A stretch of DNA of 64,000 bases from Rubrimonas cliftonensis (GTDB lineage Bacteria > Pseudomonadota > Alphaproteobacteria > Rhodobacterales > Rhodobacteraceae), in assembly GCF_900107585.1 (NCBI RefSeq), contig NZ_FNQM01000002.1:434001-498000 (forward strand), in the 5' to 3' direction. This document shows, piece after piece, positions 1-11,449 of this stretch; positions within the stretch are counted from its first letter, which is position 1; every line of letters starts with the position of its first letter. The notes under the pieces were generated by a model. The model was given only the letters and a program-made list of their open reading frames with translations, did no database searches and was not told the origin of the DNA. The translations under genes and the position numbers were made by a program.

Positions 1-721
<721 letters not shown>

Positions 722-725
<4 letters not shown>

Positions 726-925
726 GCGCCGGTCTCGATGTCGCCCTCGACGACATGGGAGACGCCGAGCGCCTCGACGGTGAGCGTCACGCGGGCTTTC
801 AGCGGACCGGACAGCGCGCCCGACGCGTCGGCGGCGCGCGCGGCCTTCTCGATCTCCTGCTGGGACGTGACGCCGACCTGCTTGAGGAACTTGCGCATCG
901 ACATGTTGAATTTCTCGTCGTCCAT
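722..925 (-). CDS. DUF6494 family small protein
   Basis: A 67-residue protein beginning MDDEKFNMSMRKFLKQVGVT, a pattern I recognise as the DUF6494 family of short, uncharacterised proteobacterial proteins. The first half is predicted helical and basic, the second half is a beta-like segment ending in an acidic tail. There is no signal peptide, membrane segment or cysteine. The start at 925 is supported by a GGAGG eight bases upstream. Longer in-frame extension upstream is low-complexity read-through. The stop overlaps the apbC start by ATGA, which suggests coupled translation and possibly a function linked to Fe-S cluster handling; that link is inference from context only. Confidence 0.8.
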
Positions 926-998
926 GGCCGCCTCCGGTCTTCGCCTGAAACCTGCGCGATCAATCGCGCAGCGCCCGGCCTTGTCAAGCGAAGGCGCC

Positions 999-1571
999 CT
1001 AGCCGGCCGCGTCGCGGATGGCGGGCAGGATGCGCTTCTCCAGATCGCTGTTCTGGATCGGGCCGACATGCTTGTAGACGATGCGGCCTGCGCCATCGAT
1101 CACGAAGGTCTCCGGCACGCCGTAGACGCCCCACTCGACGCTGGCGCGGCCGTTGCGGTCGACGCCGATGCGCGCGTAAGGGTCGCCGAGATCGTCGAGG
1201 AACGCGCGGGCGTTGGCGGGCTCGTCGCGGTGGTTGAGGCCGATGACCGTCACGCCGGTCTCGGCGAGCTTCATCAGCTCGGGATGCTCGACGCGGCAGG
1301 GGCCGCACCAACTCGCCCACACGTTCACCACCTTGACGCCCGGCGCCCTCAGCGCCTCGGGGTCGACGCCGAGTCCGCCCTCGCGCAGCGGCGGCAGCGT
1401 CGTGGCCGGGGCGGGGCGGTCGATCAGCGCCGAGGGCAGCGCGGACTTGTCGTAGCCGAAAAACTGCGTGGCCAGCAGATAGCCGCCCATCATCGCCGCC
1501 AGCGCCAGGAACACGCCGAGCGGCAGGAAGCGTCCCCAGCCGCGGCCCTCCCGAGCCTCCGCGTCAGCCAT
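999..1571 (-). CDS. ccmG: Thiol:disulfide interchange protein CcmG/DsbE
   Basis: Membrane-anchored periplasmic thioredoxin-like protein of 190 aa that keeps apocytochrome c haem-binding cysteines reduced during cytochrome c maturation. A single N-terminal anchor lies at about residues 17-37, followed by a thioredoxin fold with the active site WCGPC at residues 88-92 and a cis-proline segment GVPET typical of CcmG. The chosen ATG at 1571 overlaps the end of ccmD by eight bases; a further upstream ATG exists but would add 13 basic residues and overlap ccmD more deeply. It is the fifth gene of the ccmABCDG operon. CcmE, CcmF and CcmH are not in this window. Confidence 0.95.
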   Translation of the reverse strand: MADAEAREGRGWGRFLPLGVFLALAAMMGGYLLATQFFGYDKSALPSALIDRPAPATTLPPLREGGLGVDPEALRAPGVKVVNVWASWCGPCRVEHPELMKLAETGVTVIGLNHRDEPANARAFLDDLGDPYARIGVDRNGRASVEWGVYGVPETFVIDGAGRIVYKHVGPIQNSDLEKRILPAIRDAAG

Positions 1572-1728
1572 TCTTCGACCTTTCCCGCGCATCGAGCGCG
1601 TCGAGTTCACGCCGGGCGCGGCGCGCCTCGACGAGGCTGAACCAGACCAGCGCGCCCATCACCGTCGCCGTCACCGCGTAGGCCGCGATCACGGAGTCCC
1701 AATGCGCGCCCTCCGCCAGAAAGCCCAT
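1564..1728 (-). CDS. ccmD: Haem exporter protein CcmD
   Basis: A 54-residue protein with one membrane span (about residues 13-33, SVIAAYAVTATVMGALVWF) and a highly charged cytoplasmic tail ending ARRELDALDARERSKNG. Size, topology and position between ccmC and ccmG match CcmD, the small subunit needed to release holo-CcmE from the CcmABC complex. Its ATG at 1726-1728 overlaps the ccmC stop as ATGA. The sequence of CcmD is weakly conserved, so the call rests mainly on the operon context and the tail composition. Confidence 0.9.
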   Translation of the reverse strand: MGFLAEGAHWDSVIAAYAVTATVMGALVWFSLVEARRARRELDALDARERSKNG

Positions 1729-2480
1729 CACGCCGTCTCCATCGCCGCGCGGCGCAGCTTGAGCGCGCGCGCGCGCCGCAGCCGGATCTCGGTGCGCGCA
1801 CGCAGGAGCACCAGCGCGATGAAGAAGGCGTAGAAGCCGGCGATGGTGACAAGCAGCGGCCAGTAGAACACGTCCGCCACGTTGGTCTCCGCGTCGAGCG
1901 AGAGCGAGGCGGGCTGATGCAGCGTCTGGTCGCCGAAGATCTCCACCGCATAGCGCGACAGGAAGGCGAAGACGACGCCCGTCAGGCAGAGCACGCCCGA
2001 CAGGTCGGCGGCCTTCTCGGGGTCGTCCACCGCCGCCCACAGGCCGATGTAGCCGAGATAGAAGAACAGCATGATCAGGATCGAGGTGAGCTTGGGATCC
2101 CACACCCACCAGGTTCCCCAGGTCGGCTGGCCCCATATCGCGCCGGTGACGATGGCCGCCAGCGTCAGCCCCGCGCCGATCGGCGCCGCCGCCTTGGCGA
2201 CGAGGAAGGAGACGTGGTGGCGGCGGATCAGCCCGACAGCCGACGCCACCGCCATGATGAAGTAGATGTTGATCGCCATCATTGCGGCGGGAACGTGCAC
2301 ATACATGATGCGCACGGTCTCGCCCTGCCTGTAGTCGGGCGGGACGAAGAACAGGCCCCAGGCGGCGCCGCCGAGCAGCAGGACCAGCGCGGCGCCGGCG
2401 GCCCAGGGCAGGATCACGCCCGAGACCCGCATGAACTCGGCGGGGTTGGCGTAACGCCAGAGGGATCGGTTCTCGCTCAT
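1728..2480 (-). CDS. ccmC: Haem ABC transporter permease CcmC
   Basis: A 250-residue, six-span inner-membrane protein of the haem-handling family, which presents haem to CcmE. The tryptophan-rich periplasmic WGTWWVWD motif is at residues 121-128, and the flanking haem-ligand histidines lie in VHVP (residues 61-64) and in the region of LHQPAS late in the protein. The start MSENRSLW at 2480 was preferred to an in-frame ATG 36 bases upstream because homologues begin close to the W-rich first segment. The stop overlaps ccmD. It works with CcmA and CcmB, encoded just upstream. Confidence 0.96.
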   Translation of the reverse strand: MSENRSLWRYANPAEFMRVSGVILPWAAGAALVLLLGGAAWGLFFVPPDYRQGETVRIMYVHVPAAMMAINIYFIMAVASAVGLIRRHHVSFLVAKAAAPIGAGLTLAAIVTGAIWGQPTWGTWWVWDPKLTSILIMLFFYLGYIGLWAAVDDPEKAADLSGVLCLTGVVFAFLSRYAVEIFGDQTLHQPASLSLDAETNVADVFYWPLLVTIAGFYAFFIALVLLRARTEIRLRRARALKLRRAAMETA

Positions 2481-2546
2481 GGCCTCAGAGTTAGCCGAGC
2501 GCCGCGCGCCAGACAACGCGACCGCTCCTCACGGCTGCGCCAGCGC

Positions 2547-3212
2547 CTAGCGCATATTGACGCGCAGGGCGGCCGCCGCCGCCAGCGGCCCGGCGACGAG
2601 GCTGAGCAGCGTGACGGCGCCGAGCAGCGCCAGCGGCGCGACGGCGTCGAGCCCCACGGCGGCGCGCGACACGGCGCGCGCGCCCAGCACCAGCGTCGGC
2701 AGGTAGAGCGGCAGCACCAGCAGCGACAGCAGCAGCCCGCCGCGCCGCACTCCCACCGTCAGCGCCGCGCCGACGGCGCCGATCAGGCTCAGCCCCGGCG
2801 TGCCGACCGCCAGCGCCGTCATCAGCGGCCAGAAGGCGGCGGCGGGCAGGTCGAGCATCAGCGCCAGCGCGGGCGCCGCGGCGATCAGCGGCAGGCCGGT
2901 CGTCAGCCAGTGCGCCAGCGCCTTCACGCCGGCGACCGCCTCCAGCGGCAGCGGCCCGAGCGCCAGCAGGTCGAGCGCGCCGTCCTCCCAGTCGGCCTGG
3001 AACAGGCGGTCGAGCGAGAGCAGGCAGGCCAGCAGCGCGGCGGTGAAGATCACGCCGCCGGCCACGCGGGCGAGCGCGTCGGTCTCCTCTCCCAGCCCCA
3101 GCGGCGTCAGCAGCGCGACCATCGCGAAGAACGCGACGCCCATCGCGCCGCCGCCGCCGATGCGCAGCGACAGCGCCACGTCGCGCCGCAGAAGCGCCCA
3201 AGCCGCCCGCAT
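2547..3212 (-). CDS. ccmB: Haem exporter permease CcmB
   Basis: A 221-residue integral membrane protein with six hydrophobic segments, matching the usual CcmB length. The diagnostic stretch FQADWEDGALDLL occurs in the first third. CcmB pairs with the CcmA ATPase to form the ABC transporter of cytochrome c maturation system I. The start is the ATG at 3210-3212, which overlaps the ccmA stop (ATGA); a TTG one codon upstream is less likely. A 66-base gap separates it from ccmC, the only real gap within this operon. Confidence 0.95.
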   Translation of the reverse strand: MRAAWALLRRDVALSLRIGGGGAMGVAFFAMVALLTPLGLGEETDALARVAGGVIFTAALLACLLSLDRLFQADWEDGALDLLALGPLPLEAVAGVKALAHWLTTGLPLIAAAPALALMLDLPAAAFWPLMTALAVGTPGLSLIGAVGAALTVGVRRGGLLLSLLVLPLYLPTLVLGARAVSRAAVGLDAVAPLALLGAVTLLSLVAGPLAAAAALRVNMR

Positions 3213-3958
3213 CAAGACCAGGCTCCGGCGAGAAAGGGGTCTTCCTCGGCGGCCGCGGACCCGCCGGGGCCGGTCGCCGCGCCGCCCCGCGCGTCAGGCT
3301 GGGCCAGCTTCACCTCGATGGTCGCGCCGAGCCCGGTCGCGACGTGGCTGACGATCACCGCCACGCCGCCGCGCGCCAGATGCGCGCGCGTCAGGTCGGC
3401 GAAGGCCGCCACCGTCGCGACGTCCAGCGAGACGGTCGGCTCGTCCAGCAGCCAGAGCGGCCGGTCCGTCACGAGCAGCCGCGCGAGCCCCAGCCGCCGC
3501 TTCTGCCCCGCGGAGCAGTACGCCGCAGGCAGATCGGCGACGCCGGAAAGGCCGAGCGCCTCCAGCGCCGGGTCGGGATCGCGCCCGCCCTCCATCGCCG
3601 CCCAGAAGGCGAGGTTGTCGGCCACCGAAAGCTGCGGCTTCACCGCGTCGAGATGGCCGGCGAAGGCGACGAGCGCCTGCGCCTCCTCCCGCGCCTCCCG
3701 GATCGAGCGGCCGCCGACGCGCGCATCTCCCGTCTCCAGCGGAACGAGCCCCGCAAGCGCGCGCAGCAGGCTCGACTTGCCCGCCCCGTTCGGCCCGGTG
3801 ACGAGCGCGGCCTCGCCCGGGGCGAGACGAAAGGCGGGACAGACCGAGACGCGCCGCCCGGCGCGTCGGACGGCGAGAGGATCGACCTCCAGGCCGATGG
3901 CGGAGACGGTGGCGGGATTTTCCGCGGTTCTTCTCGACTGTCCGGGCTTGCGTTCCAT
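3212..3958 (-). CDS. ccmA: Haem exporter ATP-binding protein CcmA
   Basis: ABC ATPase subunit of 248 aa. Walker A GPNGAGKS is at residues 55-62, the signature region reads CSAGQKRRL, and Walker B is LWLLDEP. The AGQKRR signature is characteristic of CcmA. The C-terminus carries a glycine/alanine-rich extension of about 25 residues that is not typical. The start at 3958 (MERKPGQ) gives a roughly 25-residue leader before the first beta-strand; a downstream non-ATG start is possible because homologues are nearer 205-215 aa. First gene of ccmABCDG-DUF6494-apbC. Confidence 0.94.
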   Translation of the reverse strand: MERKPGQSRRTAENPATVSAIGLEVDPLAVRRAGRRVSVCPAFRLAPGEAALVTGPNGAGKSSLLRALAGLVPLETGDARVGGRSIREAREEAQALVAFAGHLDAVKPQLSVADNLAFWAAMEGGRDPDPALEALGLSGVADLPAAYCSAGQKRRLGLARLLVTDRPLWLLDEPTVSLDVATVAAFADLTRAHLARGGVAVIVSHVATGLGATIEVKLAQPDARGGAATGPGGSAAAEEDPFLAGAWS

Positions 3959-4005
3959 CGGCGGCAGTTTTCGCGGCAAACCCGCGCCGGCGCAATCGGG
4001 GCGCG

Positions 4006-4809
4006 CTAGTTGCGCGCGGGCGCCGCGTCCTCGCGCGCCTGCGGCCGGACGGTCGGCCGGCGTTCGGGACGCATCGCCTCGCCGAGCGCGGCGGCGACGA
4101 TGCCGGCCGGCATGGCGATGACGCCGATGCCGACGACGGCGGTCGCCCCGGCGAAGACGCGTCCCAGCGGCGTGATCGGGGTGACGTCGCCGTAGCCGAC
4201 GGTTGTGAGTGTAGCGATCGACCACCACATCGCCCGCGGGATCGAGCCGAACGCCTCCGGCTGGCCGGAGCCCTCCACGAGGTAGAGCAGCGTCGAGGCG
4301 AGCAGCATCAGCACGCCGCCGAACGCCAGCGTCACGGCGAACTCGAAGCGACGGGCCGCGAGCGCCGCGATCAGCCGGGCGGAGGCGCGGCTGAAGCGGC
4401 CGAGCCTTGCGATGCGCAGGATGCGCAGCAGACGCGCCATGCGCAGCAGATAGGCCTCGCCCCCGCCGACGAGCAGGAACGCCGGCGCCAGCGCCAGCAG
4501 GTCGACGAGCGCGGGCCAGCTCAGCGCATAGCGCAGTCGCCCGAAGCGTTCCGCATAGCGAGGGTCTTCCGGCGCGATCCAGATGCGGACGACGTACTCC
4601 GCCAGAAAGACGCCGCCGATCAGCACCTGCGCGACGCCGAGCCCGCGATGGAATGCGGCGCCGAGGCTCGGCTCCGTCTCAAGCACCGCCAGCGCGACCG
4701 AGGCGAGGATGAGCGCTACGAGGGCGCGGTTGACCGGAGAAAGCCCCGCCCGCCGCCACGCCTGCGGTTCCAGCTGCCGGTAGAGCTCCGAGCGCAGCCT
4801 GCGCGCCAT
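4006..4809 (-). CDS. Voltage-gated-type potassium channel (ion transporter family)
   Basis: A 267-residue inner-membrane channel with six predicted spans. An arginine-rich S4-like helix (LLRMARLLRILRIARLGRF, about residues 121-139) precedes the pore region, where TVGYGD at 203-208 is the K+ selectivity filter. This is the Kv/KvAP-like architecture. The C-terminus is a short, basic, proline-rich tail with no RCK/TrkA-N regulatory domain. The start at 4809 was chosen over a longer frame because the upstream 47 codons are low-complexity and arginine-rich. The gene is divergent from acnA. The physiological role cannot be read from the sequence. Confidence 0.9.
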   Translation of the reverse strand: MARRLRSELYRQLEPQAWRRAGLSPVNRALVALILASVALAVLETEPSLGAAFHRGLGVAQVLIGGVFLAEYVVRIWIAPEDPRYAERFGRLRYALSWPALVDLLALAPAFLLVGGGEAYLLRMARLLRILRIARLGRFSRASARLIAALAARRFEFAVTLAFGGVLMLLASTLLYLVEGSGQPEAFGSIPRAMWWSIATLTTVGYGDVTPITPLGRVFAGATAVVGIGVIAMPAGIVAAALGEAMRPERRPTVRPQAREDAAPARN

Positions 4810-5048
4810 GATCGTCTCCCACTCCGTCCAGGTCGAGGATGATGCGACGCGGCGCCAGGCGCAATCGCCGGCTGGCTGGCGCGGGCGAGCGCGGCGGGGG
4901 GCCGCGTTGCGGCGCGGCGGAAACTGCGTCAAACGAAGAGCGCTAGACAAGATCGCAGGCCGCCATGGCCCGAGCGGCGCCTGAAGCTGACCGCTTCCGG
5001 CGCGCCGAGGCGGGGAGGCCGCGGCAACAGCCAGAGAGGCCCGCCCAC
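4810..5048. promoter_or_regulatory. Divergent intergenic region between the K+ channel gene and acnA
   Basis: This 239-base gap must carry promoters for both genes. It is G+C-rich except for a small AT-richer patch near 4918-4950. An AGAGAGG element at about 5033-5039 is the likely ribosome-binding site of acnA. I see no convincing consensus -35/-10 pair and no long inverted repeat. Confidence 0.4.
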
Positions 5049-7808
<2,760 letters not shown>

Positions 7809-7822
7809 GCACAGCGGAGACA

Positions 7823-7841
7823 CCCCCGCCGGTCGCGGGGG
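7823..7841 (+). terminator. acnA: Hairpin downstream of acnA
   Basis: CCCCCGC (7823-7829) pairs perfectly with GCGGGGG (7835-7841) across a five-base loop, starting 15 bases after the acnA stop codon. No T-tract follows, so it is at best a weak intrinsic terminator or an mRNA 3'-end stabiliser. Confidence 0.45.
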
Positions 7842-8038
7842 GCCGCAGGGACCGCGCAGGTGTTCTCGCCCGTCGCGAAAATCTCGCGGCGGGTCCGTTT
7901 GGAGCCGCGCAGCGGAGTTGTCCGCTGCGCGCACGCGCGTCGGCTCGCCATCTAGATCGATCGGGCGCTTGGGTGGGAGCGCCCGCGTGACCCGGAACAT
8001 GCGACGCCGGACGCCATCCGTGGCATAGTGGCGGGTGC

Positions 8039-8077
8039 GGGACGGCGCCGGCGCGCAAGCCGGCGTCGCGCCGTCCC
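8039..8077. repeat. Large G+C-rich inverted repeat upstream of the lipoprotein gene
   Basis: The ten-base arms GGGACGGCGC (8039-8048) and GCGCCGTCCC (8068-8077) are perfectly complementary, and the inner 19 bases can pair further (CGGCG with parts of CCGGCG). It sits about 100 bases upstream of the 8186 start. It could be a second acnA terminator, an operator or a leader-RNA structure; the sequence does not decide. Confidence 0.4.
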
Positions 8078-8185
8078 GGCCCCGCGCACGCCCCCGACCG
8101 CCTCAGGCGGCGTGTGACGCGTGACACATCCCCGGATGCGGATTCCGGTAGGATCGAAGCGGTTCGCAGAGAAGGAGGCTCCGAC

Positions 8186-8746
8186 ATGAACATTCGGATA
8201 GCGGCGCTGGGCGCGGCGGCTGCGGCGGCGCTCGCCGGCTGCGCCGACGTTCCGGGCTTTCTGAGCCCGGCCCCAGCCCAGAGTTCGGCCGCGTGGCCGA
8301 GCGTCGACACGCCGATGACCACGGCGGACTACATCGAGATCCAGTCGCGGCTGACCCAGCTCGGCTATGACGCGGGCGCCGTCGACGGCCTGCCCGGCGC
8401 ACGGACGCGCGCGGCCGTCGCGGCATACCAGAGCGATCTCGGCGTTGCGCCGGACGGCCGGCTGACGCCGACCCTCGTCGCGGCGCTGCGCGAGGACACC
8501 GGCGCGCTGCTGACCGGCGCGGTCTACACCGACCAGCAGCCGGCGGCGCCGGCGTCCTCGCAGCGCGACGCCGCGTCGAGCGCGGCGGCGCAGCCGGTCC
8601 GATACGAGCGGTATCGCAGCGGCGGCGGTTCAGGTGGCGGTTCCGGCGGCGGTTCCGGCGGCGGCTCTGGCGGCGGCTCTGGCGGGGGCGGCGGTTCAAG
8701 CGGCGGCGGCGGCGGCGGGGGCGGCGGCGGCGGCTGGGGAGGATGA
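8186..8746 (+). CDS. Peptidoglycan-binding lipoprotein with a Gly/Ser-repeat tail
   Basis: A 186-residue exported lipoprotein. The signal peptide ends in the lipobox LAGC with C19 as the lipidated residue. A single PG_binding_1 domain spans about residues 45-103 ([31 protein letters not shown], split here only by naming its first and last motifs: IQSRLTQLGY and TRAAVAAYQ). The C-terminal third is unusual: from residue 145 it is almost pure glycine and serine, first in regular GGGS units, then a run of glycines ending GWGG. The start at 8186 has an excellent AAGGAGG. The stop is five bases before the start of the secreted caspase gene, so the two are probably made together. The tail may act as a long flexible cell-wall-spanning linker; this is inference. 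Confidence 0.85.
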   Translation: MNIRIAALGAAAAAALAGCADVPGFLSPAPAQSSAAWPSVDTPMTTADYIEIQSRLTQLGYDAGAVDGLPGARTRAAVAAYQSDLGVAPDGRLTPTLVAALREDTGALLTGAVYTDQQPAAPASSQRDAASSAAAQPVRYERYRSGGGSGGGSGGGSGGGSGGGSGGGGGSSGGGGGGGGGGGWGG

Positions 8747-8751
8747 CCGGC

Positions 8752-11172
8752 ATGGGGCGCGCATCCATTCTCGCCGCCGTCGGGGCCTGCCTGCTCTGCG
8801 TGGCGGCCGGCCCGGCGTCGGCGCAGGAGGAGCTTGCGCTGGAGCGGCTCATCCTGCGCTCGGAAATCCCGGGCCTGCCGGACCGGAGGATCGATCTCGG
8901 CGAGCGCGCGTCGCGACGCTACGGCGTCGTGATCGGCAACGCCGACTACGCCCATGTCAACGACCTGAAGAACGCCGTCGCGGACGCGGCGCTGGTGGCG
9001 GGCTTCCTGCGCGACCGCGGCTACGAGGTTCTGGAGCGGACCAATCTCGACAAGTTGGGCTTCGAGGCGCTGCTGCGGCGCATCCTGCGCGATGTCGACA
9101 AGGATACCGAGGTCGTCTTCTACTTCGCCGGCCACGGCGTGCAGATCGGCGCGCACAACTTCATCATCCCCGTCGACGCGCGGCTCGACGGCGCCTATGA
9201 CGCGCCGTTCGAGGCGGTGTCGCTCGACAGTCTGATCCGCATCCTCGGCGCGCGGGCGCGGCTGCAGATGATCATCCTCGACAGCTGCCGCGACAACCCG
9301 TTCGAGAACGCCGAGGCCTTCGTGGAGCTGCGCGGCGAGGCGCTGCCGGCGCGCTCGGGCTTCACGACGCAGACCGCGCCGGTCAACACGATGCTGGCGT
9401 TCTCGACTTCGCCGGGCGCGGTGGCGTTCGACGGCGAGGGCGCCAACAGCCCGTTCACGGGCGCGCTCGTGGCCGGGGCGGCGGCGAACCCCGAAGCGCC
9501 GGTGGCGGAGATCCTCGCGAAGGTGCGCAAGGACGTCTATCGCGCCACCGACGGGCGGCAGGTCTCCTGGGACAGCTCGACGCTGGTGGAGCCGATCTAT
9601 TTCGACGCCGCGCGGGCATACGAGGTCGCCGTCGCCGACGGCGCGGCCGGCTCCGTCTCCCGCGGCGTGGCCGTGGCCCCGGTCGCGCAGGCGGAGCCGC
9701 CGGCGGCGCCCGGCTCGATTCGCCTGTCGGCGCGCTACGACCGCGAGGTGGAGATCGGCGCCGCGCTTTTCGCCGGGCTGAAGGCGGAGGATGTTCCCGC
9801 GTCCTCGCTGACGCTCGCCGAGCCGCCAGCGAGCGGGGCGCTGGCGAGCGCGCCGCGGCAGGGGCCGCGGCGGCCGCTGGGCGTGGGCGCGCCGTTGCCG
9901 GACGGCGGCTCGCTGCTCTTCGTCTCCGACGCCGACGCGGCCGCCGCGCCCCAGCGTTTCGAGCTGGCCGCGCCGGGCGGCGCGATCGCGGTGGAGCTGA
10001 CGCTGACGCCAGACCCCTGCGACGCCCAGGCCGGCGACCACCTCGACCCCGGCGGCGTGGGCGTCGCGGTCTACGCCAACGAGATCGACCCCCAGGCTGC
10101 GACGGCGGCCTGCGCGGCGGCGGTCGCGCGGTCGCCCGGGACCGCGCGGTTCCACTACCAGCTCGGCCGCGCCCGGCTGGCGGCGCGCGACTTCCCTGAG
10201 GCGCGCGCCTCGTTCGAGAAGGCGCGCGACCTCGGCCACGCGCGCGCCTGGCAGGCGCTGGGCGACATGATCGCCCGCGAGGAGGCGGCGACCGGCGGCC
10301 GCGCCGACCTGCTGGCCCCGGAGCCGGCGCTCGCGCACTACGCGGTGGGCGTGGAGCAGGGCGACCCCTACGCATTCTACGCGCTGGGCCGACAGCTGCT
10401 GCGCTACGGCGAGACCAGCGGCGCGCGCGAGCAGGGCTATCAGCTCATGATGCGCGCGCTGGAGGTCGGCCACACCTTCGCGATGAACGAGCTGGGGGCG
10501 TTCTTCCTGGAGCAGGGCTCGGACCACTACGATCCCGACCGGGCGCTGCGCTACTACGCCGAATCCGCCGCACGCGACGACATCTACGGCTTCAACAATC
10601 TCGGACTGGTCTATGCGAACGGGCTGGGCGGCGTGACGCCGAACGGGCCGCAGGCGCTGGAGTGGTTCGAGAAGGCGGCCGAGGCCGGACATCCCTATGC
10701 GCCGGGCAACATCGCGCGGCTCCACAACGCCGGGCAGATCGGCGGCGGGCCGAACTATGCGCAGGCGGTGCGGTGGTACGATCGCGGCCTGCCGCGCGGC
10801 GACGCGTGGGCCGGCGCCAACGCGGCCTGGATCATCGCCAACCGCCGGCCTGGCGGCTACCAGCCCTGGGACGCGGCGACGCGCGCGGCCAAGACCATGG
10901 TCCTGCGCGACGCCGAGGCGGCGGCGGCGGCGCGCGACGTGCTCTCCGGCCTCGACGGGCGGGCGCTCGACGGGGCGGCGCAGGCGCTGATCGACGAGAT
11001 GGGCGAGCCGCTGACGGTGGACGGCGCCTTCGGGCCGGCGAGCGAGGCCGCCATGGCGCGGCTGACCGAGCGGCTGGGCGCGCCGACGCCGCCGGGCGAC
11101 CGCAAGGCGCGGCTGGAGGCGCTCGCGCGGCTCTACTGGAGCACGCGGCCCTTCCGGGTCGACCTGTTCTGA
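8752..11172 (+). CDS. Secreted caspase-family (C14) protein with Sel1-type repeats
   Basis: An 806-residue exported protein. The signal peptide ends at about residue 24 (ASAQEE). A metacaspase-like C14 domain follows, with the catalytic pair H128 in YFAGHG and C179 in LDSCRDNPF, so it looks catalytically intact. A linker region of about residues 280-440 has no recognisable fold. The C-terminal part contains TPR/Sel1-like units (YQLGRARLA, FNNLGLVYANGLGG, WFEKAAEAGHPYAPGNIARL) for protein binding. The start at 8752 was preferred over an ATG nine bases earlier because GGAGG lies at a proper distance only from the former. It is paired with the upstream peptidoglycan-binding lipoprotein, suggesting a job at the cell wall; target and substrate are unknown. 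Confidence 0.87.
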   Translation: MGRASILAAVGACLLCVAAGPASAQEELALERLILRSEIPGLPDRRIDLGERASRRYGVVIGNADYAHVNDLKNAVADAALVAGFLRDRGYEVLERTNLDKLGFEALLRRILRDVDKDTEVVFYFAGHGVQIGAHNFIIPVDARLDGAYDAPFEAVSLDSLIRILGARARLQMIILDSCRDNPFENAEAFVELRGEALPARSGFTTQTAPVNTMLAFSTSPGAVAFDGEGANSPFTGALVAGAAANPEAPVAEILAKVRKDVYRATDGRQVSWDSSTLVEPIYFDAARAYEVAVADGAAGSVSRGVAVAPVAQAEPPAAPGSIRLSARYDREVEIGAALFAGLKAEDVPASSLTLAEPPASGALASAPRQGPRRPLGVGAPLPDGGSLLFVSDADAAAAPQRFELAAPGGAIAVELTLTPDPCDAQAGDHLDPGGVGVAVYANEIDPQAATAACAAAVARSPGTARFHYQLGRARLAARDFPEARASFEKARDLGHARAWQALGDMIAREEAATGGRADLLAPEPALAHYAVGVEQGDPYAFYALGRQLLRYGETSGAREQGYQLMMRALEVGHTFAMNELGAFFLEQGSDHYDPDRALRYYAESAARDDIYGFNNLGLVYANGLGGVTPNGPQALEWFEKAAEAGHPYAPGNIARLHNAGQIGGGPNYAQAVRWYDRGLPRGDAWAGANAAWIIANRRPGGYQPWDAATRAAKTMVLRDAEAAAAARDVLSGLDGRALDGAAQALIDEMGEPLTVDGAFGPASEAAMARLTERLGAPTPPGDRKARLEALARLYWSTRPFRVDLF

Positions 11173-11449
11173 CGGCTGCGGGTCCGGACCGAACGCTGAG
11201 GGCGGCTCCCGAAAGGCGGCCGCCCGCGGGCGTCGCGAGACTCGGGGCGGTCGCCACGCTCCGCGCCTCGCGCAGCCGGGCGGGCGGCTCCGCGGCTCAT
11301 CCCGACGGCCCGGCTCGCCCGCCCGCGGCGCCCCGGCCGCAGTCCAGCGCGCACCCCGCGACCAGAGACCCGTCCATAGGCCCGGCTTCGGTGTTATGCT
11401 GCGGGCGGTCGATCGACCGTCCCGCAAGCATTTCGGAGGATGGGTCTCA
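11173..11449. promoter_or_regulatory. Intergenic region upstream of the PPOX-type flavoprotein gene
   Basis: A 277-base G+C-rich gap with no credible gene. Close to its end, a perfect 14-base palindrome CGGTCGATCGACCG (11406-11419) lies about 31 bases before the 11450 start and could be an operator. TCGGAGGATG near 11433-11442 supplies a ribosome-binding site. No clear -35/-10 pair was found. Confidence 0.45.

Larger units (their letters stand above)
7809..8185. other. 377-base stretch without a gene, containing two hairpins
   Basis: No credible coding sequence is seen on either strand. The stretch holds a likely acnA terminator hairpin (7823-7841), a second, larger G+C-rich inverted repeat (8039-8077), and the upstream region of the lipoprotein gene, whose AAGGAGG ribosome-binding site lies at about 8172-8178. 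The promoter for the 8186-11172 pair is presumably between 8080 and 8170, but I cannot point to a consensus. Confidence 0.6.

Noticed and set aside
1917-4121. A 734-codon plus-strand frame across the ccm genes
   Set aside because: Extreme Arg/Gln/Gly composition and full overlap with well-supported ccm genes.
8619-8743. Regular short repeats considered as a CRISPR array
   Set aside because: The repeats are 9-12 bases without spacers and encode a Gly/Ser tail in frame.
8524-11427. A 967-codon minus-strand frame opposite the caspase gene
   Set aside because: Arginine- and proline-rich shadow; the polyproline part is the complement of the Gly/Ser tail.
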